Below are positions 11,389 to 23,100 of a DNA stretch of 64,000 nucleotides, piece after piece. The position numbers and the translations under genes were made by a program. The notes under the pieces are model-generated. The model was given only the letters and a program-made list of their open reading frames with translations. It was not told the origin of the DNA and made no database searches. Source of the DNA: Nymphaea colorata (Eukaryota > Streptophyta > Magnoliopsida > Nymphaeales > Nymphaeaceae); NCBI RefSeq assembly GCF_008831285.2, contig NC_045151.1:5903682-5967681 (forward strand), given 5' to 3'. Each line of letters opens with the position of its first letter. Within the stretch, counting starts at the first letter, position 1.

Positions 11389-13064
11389 TGTAGACACCCC
11401 AAATTTTGTATTGTCAAAATAACCTTTTTACCCCTCTTAATGTGCTAATTTTCTCAAACACTTTTGGATGCAAAGGCCAAGGATCACACAGACAAGGACT
11501 TCACAATCCAAATGATAGGCAATTGACCCAGGTCACTAGCCTACTGTCAGTTGGAAAATTTACCATTTTGCCATAGATCACCCTCATTTTGCTCGAGTTT
11601 GATCCAATTTTCATAAAATAGCTTTAGAACTTCGAGAATTTTGTTCTACTATTTCAATTATGAAAATTCTCATATTTGCGAATCACTAGGAGCTTCCACA
11701 GCCCATTTTCCAGCTCACATTTGGCTGAATTCTGCTCAAAATGGTCCATTTCTACTTTTTTTGGCAATTTCTTCAAACTAGATTGTATGTTTATCCCACC
11801 AACTTCGTTTTCAAACTTTTTCAGTGTCAATGGACTATTTTCAGTGAAACCTTTAATTTATAGGGCCAAATTATCAATACAAACCATCTGTTTCCCTTCA
11901 TTTCAGCTGAAATGAGCTCCCTGGCTTAATGATTTAGATAATTCTCGGGATTGATACTTTGTCGATACCCATGGAGCTCATGTTAAGGTTTTTTCAGTGA
12001 CATGAGAGTATTTTTAAGTTATTCTCCACTAACTCTTCTTAAATTGAGCTCTAGAGAGTTTTCCTAACATCAAAGTCACTCTCTCTCCTTCATCTTAATT
12101 TAAGGGCTGTCAGCCTATGTCGAGCTAACAACATGTTCTTTAGTATCAAAACTAACTATTTTTAGCTTAATTCGGCCTACTTCATTGGAAATCAATTAGT
12201 AATTTTTTAATCAGTGTAAGCAAAAACATCTCAACAAAGTAACAACTTCAGTTTGAATATAGCACCTCCAGACCATACAATTAATCAGTGCCATAGAGTA
12301 CACTATCTTGTTTGAATCTAGACATCTTCACATGTGGCTTCGGAGCTAAATTCTAATGAATCTCGGATTCTCATTTTCAGTACGAGAACACTAATGGCTT
12401 CAACATCACTCGAAGAGAGTTTTAGTAAATCTATTTTTCACCTACAAGTTCAAAATCACTATTTTCCATTTTGCCCTCCACAAGTTAGGGCTTGGTCAAT
12501 TTTGAAGATTTTGATTTTTCAGTGGCAAATCATACCATTTTCCCACGAAATTTCACATGAACATATAGTTTTCAGTGTCTATGATCCTACATAGTTTGAT
12601 GTCCACCATGACTTGAAGAACATGGTTTTTGCATTAGAGGCAACATTATCATTTGGTAAATGAGCATGGTTTTATATTTTTCTTAGTTAGGAACCACATG
12701 AACTTAACTTACATGTTTCATATGCTACAGCTGAATCCATACTCAGAATTCATATCAAAATCTAGATCAAGCATTGTTTCTTCAACCCAATGCTGAAAGC
12801 TAATCCAACTTGAAACAGATTGATCATAGTTGTCCATCTCAGGGTTGCCTTGGGTTTTTCACGATTTTCAAAAAGGGAACCCTAGAAGTGCTTCCCCCAC
12901 TCCTATTTTCCTGGAATTAATTTAAAGCATCAATAATATCTATTAAAAATTGTGCCCTTGATCAATTTTTTAACCAAATCCCCACCATAGATGTATCTGG
13001 TGCCTCATCAATCCATGATTTGATGTCTTTTAAAAAACTAATTTGTCTCAATTGGCTAACATCT
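11389..13064 (+). repeat. U3 part of a Gypsy LTR, split by the Copia insertion
   Basis: Starts TGTAGACACC after a PPT. Its first 60 bases resemble the minus-strand LTR start at 30375 (ACACC..AAATTTT, TTTTTACCCCTC). At 13064 it is interrupted by a Copia element with TSD CATCT and resumes at 27201 with TATAAAAG at 27213. The far end was not found. Confidence 0.6.
13060..13064. repeat. Target-site duplication, left copy (CATCT)
   Basis: Matches CATCT at 27196-27200, bracketing the Copia element. Confidence 0.85.
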
Positions 13065-13384
13065 TGTTAGAATGTATGTATTTCAAATGTATACATATAT
13101 ATTTATATATATATTACATATATTAGTCATCTAATATATGCCGTATATGTATATATATATATATGGACTATCTCTTCTCCCTTTTGTTCTCTCCTCTATA
13201 AATAGTGTACATTCTCCACTATTTTGCTTATGGCTTTTTAGCCACTTCTTGTAGTGTTTATTGGAATCAATATATGTTCTTTGTTCCTCTTGGGTGAGGC
13301 CTCTTGAGTATTACTTTGTTGTGTTGGTGGAAGCTTCAAGTGTGACATTATTGAAGCATTAGTCTTGATTGGGCCTGTTTTACG
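13065..13384 (+). repeat. 5' LTR of the Copia element
   Basis: Starts TGTTAGAATG; TATAAATA at 13197-13204. Ends TTTACG where the 3' LTR ends TTTACA, so the terminal A has mutated. About 55 bp shorter than the 3' LTR because an AT-rich stretch upstream of TATA is missing. Confidence 0.88.
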
Positions 13385-13396
13385 TGGTATCAGAGA
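13385..13396 (+). promoter_or_regulatory. Primer-binding site (tRNA-Met type)
   Basis: TGGTATCAGAGA follows the LTR directly and matches the initiator tRNA-Met 3' complement TGGTATCAGAGC at 11 of 12 positions. Confidence 0.85.
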
Positions 13397-13675
13397 CACA
13401 TTTTGGCTATTGATCTTGCTGTCCTTCAAGTTTGAAGTTTCAGCTCTTACTCTTCCTTTGGAGTTGTGAAGCACTCCAAGTGCTCGATATTTTGCTGACT
13501 GAAATTTGACACAAGAAGGTGTTGTTTTTTTGCTGGCCTCTTTTGGTGATTTTCGTGATGTGTCCCTTGGTGGTGAAGATTGTGGCTGTTTTTGGTGCGT
13601 CAAAAGCTTCTATTTCTTGTGGCTGTTTTCTTCATTCTTGCGCTATCTCAACATCTCCTCTACAAGGTACACATT

Positions 13676-14617
13676 ATGGATGAAAGAACTTATTCTACTC
13701 CTCTTCCCAAATTTACTTCATCAAATTATGTTTATTGGGCAAAAATTATAAAACATTTCATTAGAAGTAAAGGCTTATGGGATCTTATTGATGGGTCTAA
13801 ATATGAACCACAATTAGTCCTAACCAAAACCATAGATGGTAAAGCCCAAGAACTAGATGGAGTTGAAAAAGATAAAGCTATGAATGAATATGAGAGAAAA
13901 TGAGAACAGTGGAAGATAGGACACCATAAGATTATAACTTGGATTATTGCTTGTGTCGATACTACCACCATGGGTCAAATAGCAAAACATAATTTTGCTC
14001 ATGAAGCTTGGGAATGCCTTAAGAAAACCTACACTATGAAAGATGTGGCTTACATGTGCAATCTTCAAATGAAGATTGCAAGTCTCCAACAAGGGGATAA
14101 GTCCATTAAAGAATACGTTAAAGAAATGGAACAATTATGGGACGAACTTGCTCTATTTGAACCCGAATTATATGATCCAAGAGACATTGGAATAAGGGAA
14201 AAACAAATCCAAAGGGAAAAGTTTTATAATTTCATTATTGGTCTTAGACCCGAATATGATGGAGTCAAAACTTCCTTGCTCCATAGACATAAATTGCCAT
14301 CTATGAATGAAGCCATAGCCGAGCTTCAAATGGAAGAAAATAGACTAAATTTTTCTAAAGAGAAGAATGATAGTGTTCTTGCTACTTCAAAATCCGGTGC
14401 TCATATGACAACTTATAGACCTCCACACTTCAACCGAGTAAATGAAGGAGCAAGAAGAAGAATTACTTGTTATCATTACCAAGAAGAAGGACATACAAAA
14501 CCTAGATTTCCAAAACTAAGAATTTATGACAAAAGAAGCAATGTGGCGGCTCCCATGCAAGAAGAAAGGAAAGAAACTAGCCCTTTTCAACTCGATCAAC
14601 TTGTAAGTGCTTTTTAA
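13676..14617 (+). pseudogene. Copia gag (one internal stop)
   Basis: Starts at ATG 13676 (MDERTYSTPLPKF), continues as NYVYWAKIIKHFI and GLWDLIDG, then hits a TGA at 13901-13903 and continues in the same frame to a TAA at 14615. The middle has WECLKKTY, LQMKIASLQQGDKSIKEYV and FIIGLRPEYD, the UBN2-type Gag signature of plant Copia elements. A degraded zinc knuckle CYHYQEEGH near 14470 lacks its last cysteine. Gag would form the particle. A single stop in the first third is the main lesion. Confidence 0.8.
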
Positions 14618-14644
14618 CCTAAGCTTATTGAAGCTCTTCAACCT

Positions 14645-16844
14645 TTGTTTAAGGGAGGAAGCACACCTTCAACATTGGGAGCTACCGTAGCATCTACCTT
14701 ATCAAGTAAGTATTCTTGCATTATTGATGCGGGTGCATCTTTTCATATGACTTCTTGTGGATCCCTTCTCACCGAATGCACCAAAAATAATTCATATCCA
14801 TTTGTAAAAATGGCCGATGGAACTTTTCTTGAAATAGATTTTGTTGGAAATATAGATCAAACTTTTGAATCAAAAGTTTTAAAAGTACCTCAAGTTCGAT
14901 GTATTCCTATACTAAACTTAAATTTGTTGTCCGTTTTTCAAATGGCTGACCTTGGTTTTGATATAATTGTCTCACAATATAAATGCTTGACACAGGACCG
15001 TCTATCCAAGAAGATGATTGGGGAAGGTTTTAAAACAAATGATCTCTACTACATAGACTTTTTGGACCTATCAAGACCTTCATGCAATATCATCGAGTGT
15101 GACATTCAAACTTGGCACCAAAGACTTGGACATTCAAATATAAAAAAAATGTCTCATCTTCCCTTCTTGGAAAAGTATTGCCAAAAAAACTTTTGTTGTA
15201 ATGATTGTATCAAGGCAAAAATGAAAGTCTTACTTTTGATTTGGTGCATTCGGATGTGTGGGGACTCACTCCTATTATGTCAAAATGAAGATTATTGTAT
15301 TATGTGATCTTTATTGATGATTATTCTAGGCACACTTGGGTTTATTTTCTCAGACACAAGTCGGAGGTATTTGCAAACTTCAAGGATTTCTATAACATGA
15401 TCAAAACCCAATTTGGCTTCAATATCAAAATCTTTAGAAGTGACTCGGGAGAAGAATTTATGTCAAATGAATTTCAACAATTTCTAAAAGATAAAGACAT
15501 TGTGCATCAAAGATCTTGTCCTAACACTTCACAATAAAATGGAGTGGCTAAAAGAAAACATATGCACATTATTGAAACCACAAGAACACTTCTTTTTATC
15601 AAAAAATGTTCCTAAAAATTTTTGGGCCGAGGCTGTTTTGACATCAACCAATTTGATTAATAGAATGCCTACCAAACTTTTGAAATATATTTTTCCAGTT
15701 GAAAAATTGCACGATATAAAACCTAATTAAAATAGACTTAAGGTTTTTTGTTGCAAATGTTTTGTGTTAAGTGACAAAGATGACAAGTTTTTTTCCAAAG
15801 CTATTAAATGTGTTTTTATTGGTTATTCAGAAACCCAAAAAGGCTATGGATGTTATGATATTGAACGGGATAAAGTATATGTTACTAGAAACAGTCTTTT
15901 TGGAAAACGAAGATGGTTTCAAAAATGAGCCCAAGCAGCTAGAAGATTATGTTTTCCTATGGACGGATGATGATGATGAATCCGATAATGAGGAACCAAT
16001 GGAAGAAGTTGTAGAAGATTGTTCAACTAATCTTCCAAGAGATCATACTACACAAGAAATTGATCAAGCCAATCTTAGGAGGTCTCAAAGACATATAATG
16101 CCTCCTCAAAGATTCATTTCTTATGAGTATTTTTCTCCTAAGTATAGAACTTGTCTCATGGCACATCATTCATTTTATGAGCCATCATCTTATCTTGAGG
16201 CTAAGGATGACCAAAATTGGATTGATGCTATGAACCAAGAACTTAAAGCTCTTGAAAGTAATGAGACTTAGGATATTGTTTCTCTAGGGAAAAAGCAAAA
16301 GGATGTAGATGGATTTATAAAGTTAAAACTAAGAATGATGGGTCCTTGAAAAGATATAAAGCTAGACTTGTTGCTAAGGGTTATGCTCAAGAGTATGAGA
16401 TTGACTATGAAGAAACATTTGCCCCTGTTGCTCGTATAACCTCTATTAGATCTCTTATTGTTGTTGTTTCTATCAAACAGTAGCTCATGTTTCAAATGGA
16501 TATTAAAAATACTTTCCTAAATTGTCATTGAAATGAAGAAGTTTTCATGAGTGCTCATCCTGAATTGGATCTACCTCAAAACAAGGTTTTGCAACTTAAG
16601 AAAGCTTTGTATGGTTTAAAACAAGCTCTCAAGGTCTGATTTGACAAATTTAGTAGTGTCATGTTTAATCAAGATTTAAATCTTGTTACTCTGATACAGC
16701 CATGTTTATGAAAATACTTCGGTAGGCATAATTATTTTATTATTATATGTTGATGATATGGTAATCACTGGGAGTGATGAAAAAGGAATCATAGAAATAA
16801 AACATTTTCTTAAGAAATGCTTTCAAATGACTAATTTGGGAAGA
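14645..16844 (+). pseudogene. Copia pol part 1: protease, integrase, start of RT (frameshifted)
   Basis: Protease active site appears as IIDAGASFHM near 14722 (family DSG, here DAG). The pre-integrase motif WHQRLGH is at about 15113. The integrase core is split over several frames: FIDDYSRHTW at 15308, FRSDSGEEF at 15432, then a TAA where PQQNG is expected near 15535. RT begins near 16300, with KARLVAKGYAQ and the catalytic YVDDM near 16746. The reading frame is cut at 16844 by the Gypsy-type insertion, exactly between codons for NLGR and LTYFLG. Many stops; non-functional. Confidence 0.8.
16840..16844. repeat. Left TSD (GAAGA)
   Basis: Right copy is AAAGA at 25960-25964; one base differs. 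Confidence 0.75.
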
Positions 16845-17029
16845 TGTAATCACCCCAAATTTTTTTAAAAATAATGCCCTCTTTTATTAAAAACACAAAA
16901 CCCAATTTTTGGATCTAAATTGGTCCAAAGCCACAATCCAAATCCAAATTAGATCAAAAAACCCAAGTTCAAATCCAAATCAAGCATTTGAGACCCATTT
17001 GTCCTTCCTTTTTTATAAAGAACCTCCTC

Positions 17030-17640
17030 CTAGAGGGTAATTTTAGTCTTTTTGGTAAACAAGACTCATTTGCTCCTTCTTTTTTACAAAGAACCTCCTT
17101 TTAGAGGGTAATTTTAGTCTTTTTAGATAGACAAGACCAATTTGCCCTTCCTTTTGATAAAAAAATCTCCTTTTAGAGAGTGATTTAGTCTTTTTGAGTG
17201 GACAATACCAATTTACCCTTTCTTTTGACAAAAAGTCTCTTTTTAGAGGGTGATTTTAGTCTTTTTGGGTGGACAATACCAATTTGCCCTTCTTTTTTAC
17301 CAAAAAAACTCCTTTTAGAGGGTGATTTTAGTCTTTTTGGGTGGATAAGACCAATTTGCCCTTTCTTTTGACAAAAAGTCTCCTTTTAGAGGGTGATTTT
17401 AGTATTTTTGGGTGGACAAGATCAATTTGTCTTTTCTTTTGACAAAAAGTCTCCTTTTAGATGGTGATTTATTCGTTTTGGGTGGACAAGACCAATTTAC
17501 CCTTCCTTTTCATAAAAGATCTCTTTTTAAAGGGCAAATTTTAGTCTTTTTGGATGGACATGACCCATTTACCCTTTCTTTTGACAAAAAGTCTCCTTTT
17601 AGATGGTGATTTTAGTCTTTTTAGGTCAAAAAATTCAAAT
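17030..17640 (+). repeat. U3 tandem array, about nine units of 60-78 bp
   Basis: The phrase TTTTAGTCTTTTTGG recurs about every 72 bases, with GACAAGACCAATTTGCCC and CTCCTTTTAGAGGG between. The same array is in the other LTR (23280-23870). It lies just upstream of the TATA box, where enhancer-like repeats would sit. Confidence 0.85.
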
Positions 17641-17665
17641 TTAAGGTTTTGGCTCCAAAATCCTC

Positions 17666-17673
17666 TATAAATA
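17666..17673 (+). promoter_or_regulatory. LTR TATA box (TATAAATA)
   Basis: Followed by CCCTCCACTTCCCCCTC and a long pyrimidine-rich leader; identical box at 23915-23922 in the other LTR. Confidence 0.7.
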
Positions 17674-18110
17674 CCCTCCACTTCCCCCTCTTGGGCAAGA
17701 TTGGTCCTTGAGAGAAACTCTGGTGTATTCTTACTTGAAGACTTAGAGTTTCTCTTGAGCTCTCTCTCTCTCTCCCTCTTCCTCTTTCCACTCCTCTCCA
17801 ACTTGGAGCAAGCCACAACCCTCTTGGAGGCATCATCTTGGAGCTTCACTCAAGGGGATCTTCAATCCTAGGTGTTCATTTTTCTAAAAGTTATTCTCAC
17901 TAGAGATATGTAATTTATATCTCATCTCTTTCTTTCTTCATTTTCCTTTCTTCTTCATCTCCCCATGGCCAAAGGAGATAGCATTCAATCTCTTCTTAGA
18001 GACAAGAGGCTATGATCAAGTGCACCGGGAGCATGGAAATATGAGATGATCCTTTATTTCATAGTTATATTATGCTCTCCTTCCTAGTTGAATCTTTCTC
18101 TTCCTACCAT

Positions 18111-18137
18111 CCTCTCTCTCTCTCTCTCTCTCTCTCT
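18111..18137. repeat. (CT)n microsatellite in the LARD 5' LTR
   Basis: About 13 CT units; the copy in the other LTR (24360-24382) is shorter. Confidence 0.85.
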
Positions 18138-19715
18138 TTCCTTCCTTGAATATTGTCCATGTATCACCCATGCATAGTTGTTTGGTTTTCCATCTATATG
18201 TGAATGTATGGTGGGAATGAGAGTGTGGTTTGGGGATTCTTTGTCTTCATATTGATTTTTGATGTTGGGACTTGTCCAACCCGGGGAAACCCTCACGAAT
18301 ATGTACATGTTAATATGCATTTGCATGACATTTCGTGTTAGTTTTTTTTTAATCATCCCATTAGGAACCCTAATGAGCATCTTATTGTATGATTTTTTTT
18401 CTTTCATACCCAACGGTGGAAGAAATATATCCCTTGTGGAAAACAAAATCATAACATTCTATGTTTTTATATAAATCATATTTTCTAAAATATTTTCAAA
18501 AGAAATCTCTCTAATGCGGCCTTGGAGACTTAGCTTAGGCTCTTGCATAAGTCCAAGCTCCCTTCCGACCTATATCAAAATTTGAAGTCGGCTATTTTCA
18601 AATCATTCATTGATTTTCATATTCATGAAAGCGTATGTGTATATACATGTTATATACGTATGCATGCACATGAATATCTTTCTTTGTTGTTTCTCTTTCC
18701 TTGATTTAACATACTTTTATAAACTCTCGTATACGTAAATATAAATATATATATGTACGTGTATTCCATTTTAGAATTTCTCTTTCTCTTTCTAAAATGA
18801 TCTTCTCTTCTCTACTTGATATAAACATCATTTTCATAAGCTTTCATATATGTATACAAACACATATCTTTCTTTTTCAAAACATGTGATTTTATGATTT
18901 TTAAGATATTTTTCTTTCTCTATATCCCTCTTGGGATGTAGTCCTTCATCTTTTCCATTCTTTCTATATCTTACCATGTAAGATTTTAATTTTTCATTTG
19001 CCGACTTCATCAAGACCACAAACCAAGTAATGATCCAATATTGGGTTCATGCTTGATGGTCTACAACCCCAATCCATTTTCAAAAACTTTTCCTTCATAT
19101 ATATGATAATTATAAAACCAAAAATCTTATATGTATGTTATGGTAGGAATACCTTAGATGAATGTTGTGGTAGGAATGAGTCATTTTTCTTCCATTCATC
19201 TTAGGATTGATGCATCCATGCATTCACTTCCACTCAATATCACAAATGAGTACAAACACATCTCTAAAAGAATTTAAACAAGATGAGATGGAGCTCTAAC
19301 TAGGTGGTAATCGAATTAGAGCAAAATCTCAAGCCTACTTAAAGTCTTAAGAGAACACTAAAATGATTTCAAAATGACTTTTTAATTTTTCCAATGATAT
19401 TCACAAGGATTTCCTTCTAGTTTTCCCAAAACATTTCACATTCTCAAGCAACTCTTCAAGAACCTTTTCAAAAGTTTGAAACATCAAACTTTCAATATTT
19501 TTCTACACCGCATATAGAATCAAAAATATGTTCAAGTTAAAACGAAGTGCATCAATAATAAACATAGCCCTTGGGTTGATTACCCCTGGTAAAGGTACTG
19601 GGAACGGTCGGCCCTCGTACCGACGGGTGAGTCCCTTTCTTTCCTATTTCAAAACAAAAACTCATTTTTCTGGAACACTCCAAAACCGAACTAAAAATTT
19701 TGGTATGCAAATAGA

Positions 19716-19733
19716 TGGCGACCGTGATGGGAC
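19716..19733 (+). promoter_or_regulatory. Primer-binding site of the LARD-like element
   Basis: TGGCGACCGTGATGGG starts two bases after the LTR. Several Tat/Ogre-like plant elements have a PBS beginning TGGCGAC; assignment to a particular tRNA is not made here. Confidence 0.65.
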
Positions 19734-22700
19734 CCGTCATCGTTTAGCTATGATTAGAAATGATGCATTTTCACTAACTTAAACATCTCACATATGCCGA
19801 TGATAAAGCATGTCCCCAACTTTGGCCTTGACCCCATCTGTATTTCATTACATTGCTTGATGATTATGTTTCCTCTCTTGCATATAAGACTAATTGAGGA
19901 GGGTCAATCATGTTCACCTAGATCTTGGATCAAATACAACCCTCCTCAATTTAAGCCTTGATTTTAAACAATGTTTGTTTGCTTTTCCACATATTTTAAT
20001 CACTATTTTAGGCAACATTGCATTAGAGACATCCGATTTTGCATGCTTGCTCATATTTCAAAAATTTATATTACCTATTTGTCCCAGTCATCATGTTGCT
20101 GGGCTTGGTCTTAGGCGGTAGCACAAGACTAAGCCTTACAACTAGACCACACCTTGGGCGGGAAAGCCCCCTCGTTAGTACCATGAATGGTAATTTATGG
20201 TATATTGACGAGTGATCAAGAAGAGGTGGATAAACCTTACCCTTAGTTGCCTAATGGAGAATTTTATGCTTGTACTAAGCCTCTTGGCTAAAGTATATTG
20301 GCATATCTTACATGAGATAATCATAATTGATCAAACTAAACTCAATTAGGATCCTTTGCTCCTTTTTCAAATATATGCATGATAAAGGTGATTTTCAAAA
20401 ATGCTCGATGTTTATCATTGTATGATGATTGCATGTGCATCTTCTACAATCTTTGATCAATTTTACATAACATCTTTCTCATTTCAATCAATGTCTTCTT
20501 CAATCATCTCTAGCATGACCACATCATAAACTCATACTTTAACCCTACTATCTAAATGACATTGATTTTTCAAATATTGTCATTCAAGAAATCCGTTTTT
20601 CAGAAACTTCAAGATCCACATTTTCAATTCCTCATTTATTCATTGGTCCAGCTTCATATTCTTGAACATGAGAGCCAAGTATTGACTCAATTACCAATCT
20701 TTGCTTGACTTATGTCATGCATTCCTTTTTCCCTAATTTTATGCCAAACATTTTTTTCAAGTTTCGTGTCTTTCCACATATTTTACTACTTCCATAATTT
20801 CATTGGGTCATCAATTATTCCTTAACAAGTTCATTTTTTTTTTCTACATTTCATTATACTTTGTCAATCTCTCATTTATTTGTCTTACCTCATGTTTTCT
20901 AACACAATTACCAACTTTGCTTGGCTTAGGTCGTACATTCTTTTCCTTATCCTTAATACTCATAGGGTGTATTTCTTTATATTATACTACTTCCATAATT
21001 TGGGACATCAATTGTTCCTTATCAATCCATCATTTATTTGTCCAGAGTCATTCTTGAAAGTGATTTTGCTTGACAATTTTCTAGCATCAACACCTACAAT
21101 ATATACTTCTCCCTATTTTATTACTTTCATTATTTCATTGGGCTATCATTTATTCCAAATTGAATACCAATATTTACTTTACTCGACTATACTCAATTTT
21201 CAATCACCAGACATGTGATTTCCATTTATTGAATCTATATGAATCAACTCTACTGGAGGTCCAATCCTTTCAAAGTTAATATTCTTCACATGTCATAAAT
21301 TGTTCATAATTCTCTCTATTTTCCTATATTATCAACTTTCTATCTTGCTTAGAAAATCACTATTTACCAACCATATTTCTACAACAAAGTCCTTTCTTTC
21401 AAGCTTTGTCTCAATTTCGTGTCAAAATTCTTTTATATCCGAGCTCAGACACGTGATATTACCCTTCATCTTCACATATCACTTTTCTTTATATAATTTT
21501 GTCCTTTCATTCTATTGAGGCAACTTTCATTAATTTCTCCACCTCAATCTGAGTCTGTGATCAACACGAGCTTGACTCGGGCCATACATTCCTCTTTTTT
21601 TCTCATTTATATTTAGCCCAATAATTTTTCGGCTTCAATACATATTGTGTGTCTTTCTACCATTTTACTACTTTCATGATTTTATTGGGTCATCATTTAT
21701 TCCAAAATTTTTTCTAATGCTCCGATTATATTCTATTTTTAATCGTTGGACATCTAATTTTGGATTTATTCATTCACCCCGGTTCAATCTATATCTTCAT
21801 GAATCAAACATCATATATTTATACTCTACTCGAGATTTAATCATTTGAAAACTAAGATTCTCTGTTTTCCTACATTATCAACTTGATATCTCGCTATGAG
21901 AATTATCATCCACTGTTCATATTCTTATAACAAATTTCCCTCATACAGGCTTTGTCTCAATTTCTTCTTCTCAGAGACAAAACAAAAATTCTTGCATACC
22001 AAAGTTCATATATGTCATTACCTTGCACCCTTATTTTCCTGTTAGTGGAACATATATCTCCTTTATATAATTTTCCTCATATCTTATTTGATTGAAGTAA
22101 TTTTCATTATTTTATTCCCCTTAGTCTCAATCCAAGACATCAACCATTTATCTTCTACGCAACATTCTTTCCTTTATCAATCATGGCAAATTGCTAATAC
22201 TGGGGCATTTTTTTAATATTTCAAAGACATTTCTTAATTTCTTTTGTGACAAATATTTTTCATGAACAATTATCATTGTCCATAGAAAAAGAGATAATAT
22301 CCCAATCAAATCAATTCAGCTGTTAAGCTAAAGATTTGAACCAAGCGCAATCCAGCCGCTAGGCTTGGAGCTTTCTAAAGCTAGCTCAACCATGTCATTA
22401 GACAAGGAGATTTTATGGAGCAAGTGCAACTTGGCCGTTTGGCTAAGGGTTTTCTCGAAGCAAGCTCATCCCAAACGCTAGTTTGGGGAATTTTAACAAG
22501 TTCAAAGTCCAGCTTTGAGTGAAAACAAAAATTTCACCAAAAGGCACTCGAGGTGATATGAAGTTTTCTTGTTACAACCAATGACAGAGCAATAGGATTT
22601 CATTCCTTGTAGCAACAGAGGTATTCGAGGAGATGAGGGTTCTTTCCTGGCATTGCCACTTGTTATTGAGCAACCTATTCAGGAAATGGGTAAAACCTAA

Positions 22701-23085
22701 AATTATGGACAAAAGTGCAACCCACACAGATAAGGGGTTAAACCTGCACTGCAAGCCAAAGCAACCCACGCAAGTAAAGGTGTTAAACCTGCACTACAAG
22801 TCAACGCAGCCCACACAGGTAAGCAGTTGGACCTGCAAGCTAACGCAATGCACACAGGTAAGGGGTTAAACTTGCAATGTGAGCCAAGGCAACCCATTTC
22901 AGGGAGGTTAAACCTGAATTCAATATTGGCAAACCCATGCAGGCAATGGGTTAAACCTGCAATATAAGCTCAAACAACCCATTCAGGCAAGGGGTTAAGC
23001 CTGAAACATCTCTCCAAAAATGTTTTGTTTGAAGAATTTGTGGTGCTTATCTTTTTCACTAAGCACGGTTAGCACCAGCTCAGTA
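19734..23085 (+). other. Non-coding interior of the LARD-like element
   Basis: No gag, protease, RT, RNase H or integrase motif in either strand. Much of it (20400-22300) is T/C-rich with repeated phrases such as TTTATTC, TTCATTGGG and CAATTACCAA. Around 22300-22520 come repeated AAGCTAGCTC-like phrases and a perfect hairpin CCCAAAC-GCTA-GTTTGGG (22470-22487). Confidence 0.6.
22686..23005 (+). repeat. About 43-bp tandem repeat just before the 3' LTR
   Basis: Seven to eight units with the phrases GGTTAAACCTGC and CAACCCACACAGG, spaced 38-46 bases. Known: Tat-clade elements often carry hypervariable tandem repeats in this 3' untranslated position. Confidence 0.8.
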
Positions 23086-23100
23086 ACAAAGAGGGGCATC
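23086..23100 (+). promoter_or_regulatory. Polypurine tract of the LARD-like element
   Basis: ACAAAGAGGGGCATC, one base different from the PPT at 2544-2559. Confidence 0.8.

Larger units (their letters stand above)
16845..19713 (+). repeat. 5' LTR of the LARD-like element
   Basis: Starts TGTAATCACC and ends TGCAAATA, where the 3' LTR ends TGCAAACA. It contains a U3 tandem array (17030-17640), TATA box (17666), CT-rich leader, (CT)n at 18111-18137, and the two-hairpin block at 19583-19626. Confidence 0.88.

Noticed and set aside
13385-13396. tRNA-like match
   Set aside because: Complement of a tRNA 3' end only; it is a retrotransposon primer-binding site. No cloverleaf nearby.
17541-17849. 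102-residue minus-strand frame rich in Arg/Glu/Lys
   Set aside because: It reads through the LTR tandem array and a (CT)n leader; the composition is that of simple sequence. A near-identical frame exists in the other LTR.
18084-18452. 122-residue minus-strand frame repeated at 24318-24698
   Set aside because: It recurs only because the two LTRs are copies; it contains (CT)n translated as RERERE and no domain.
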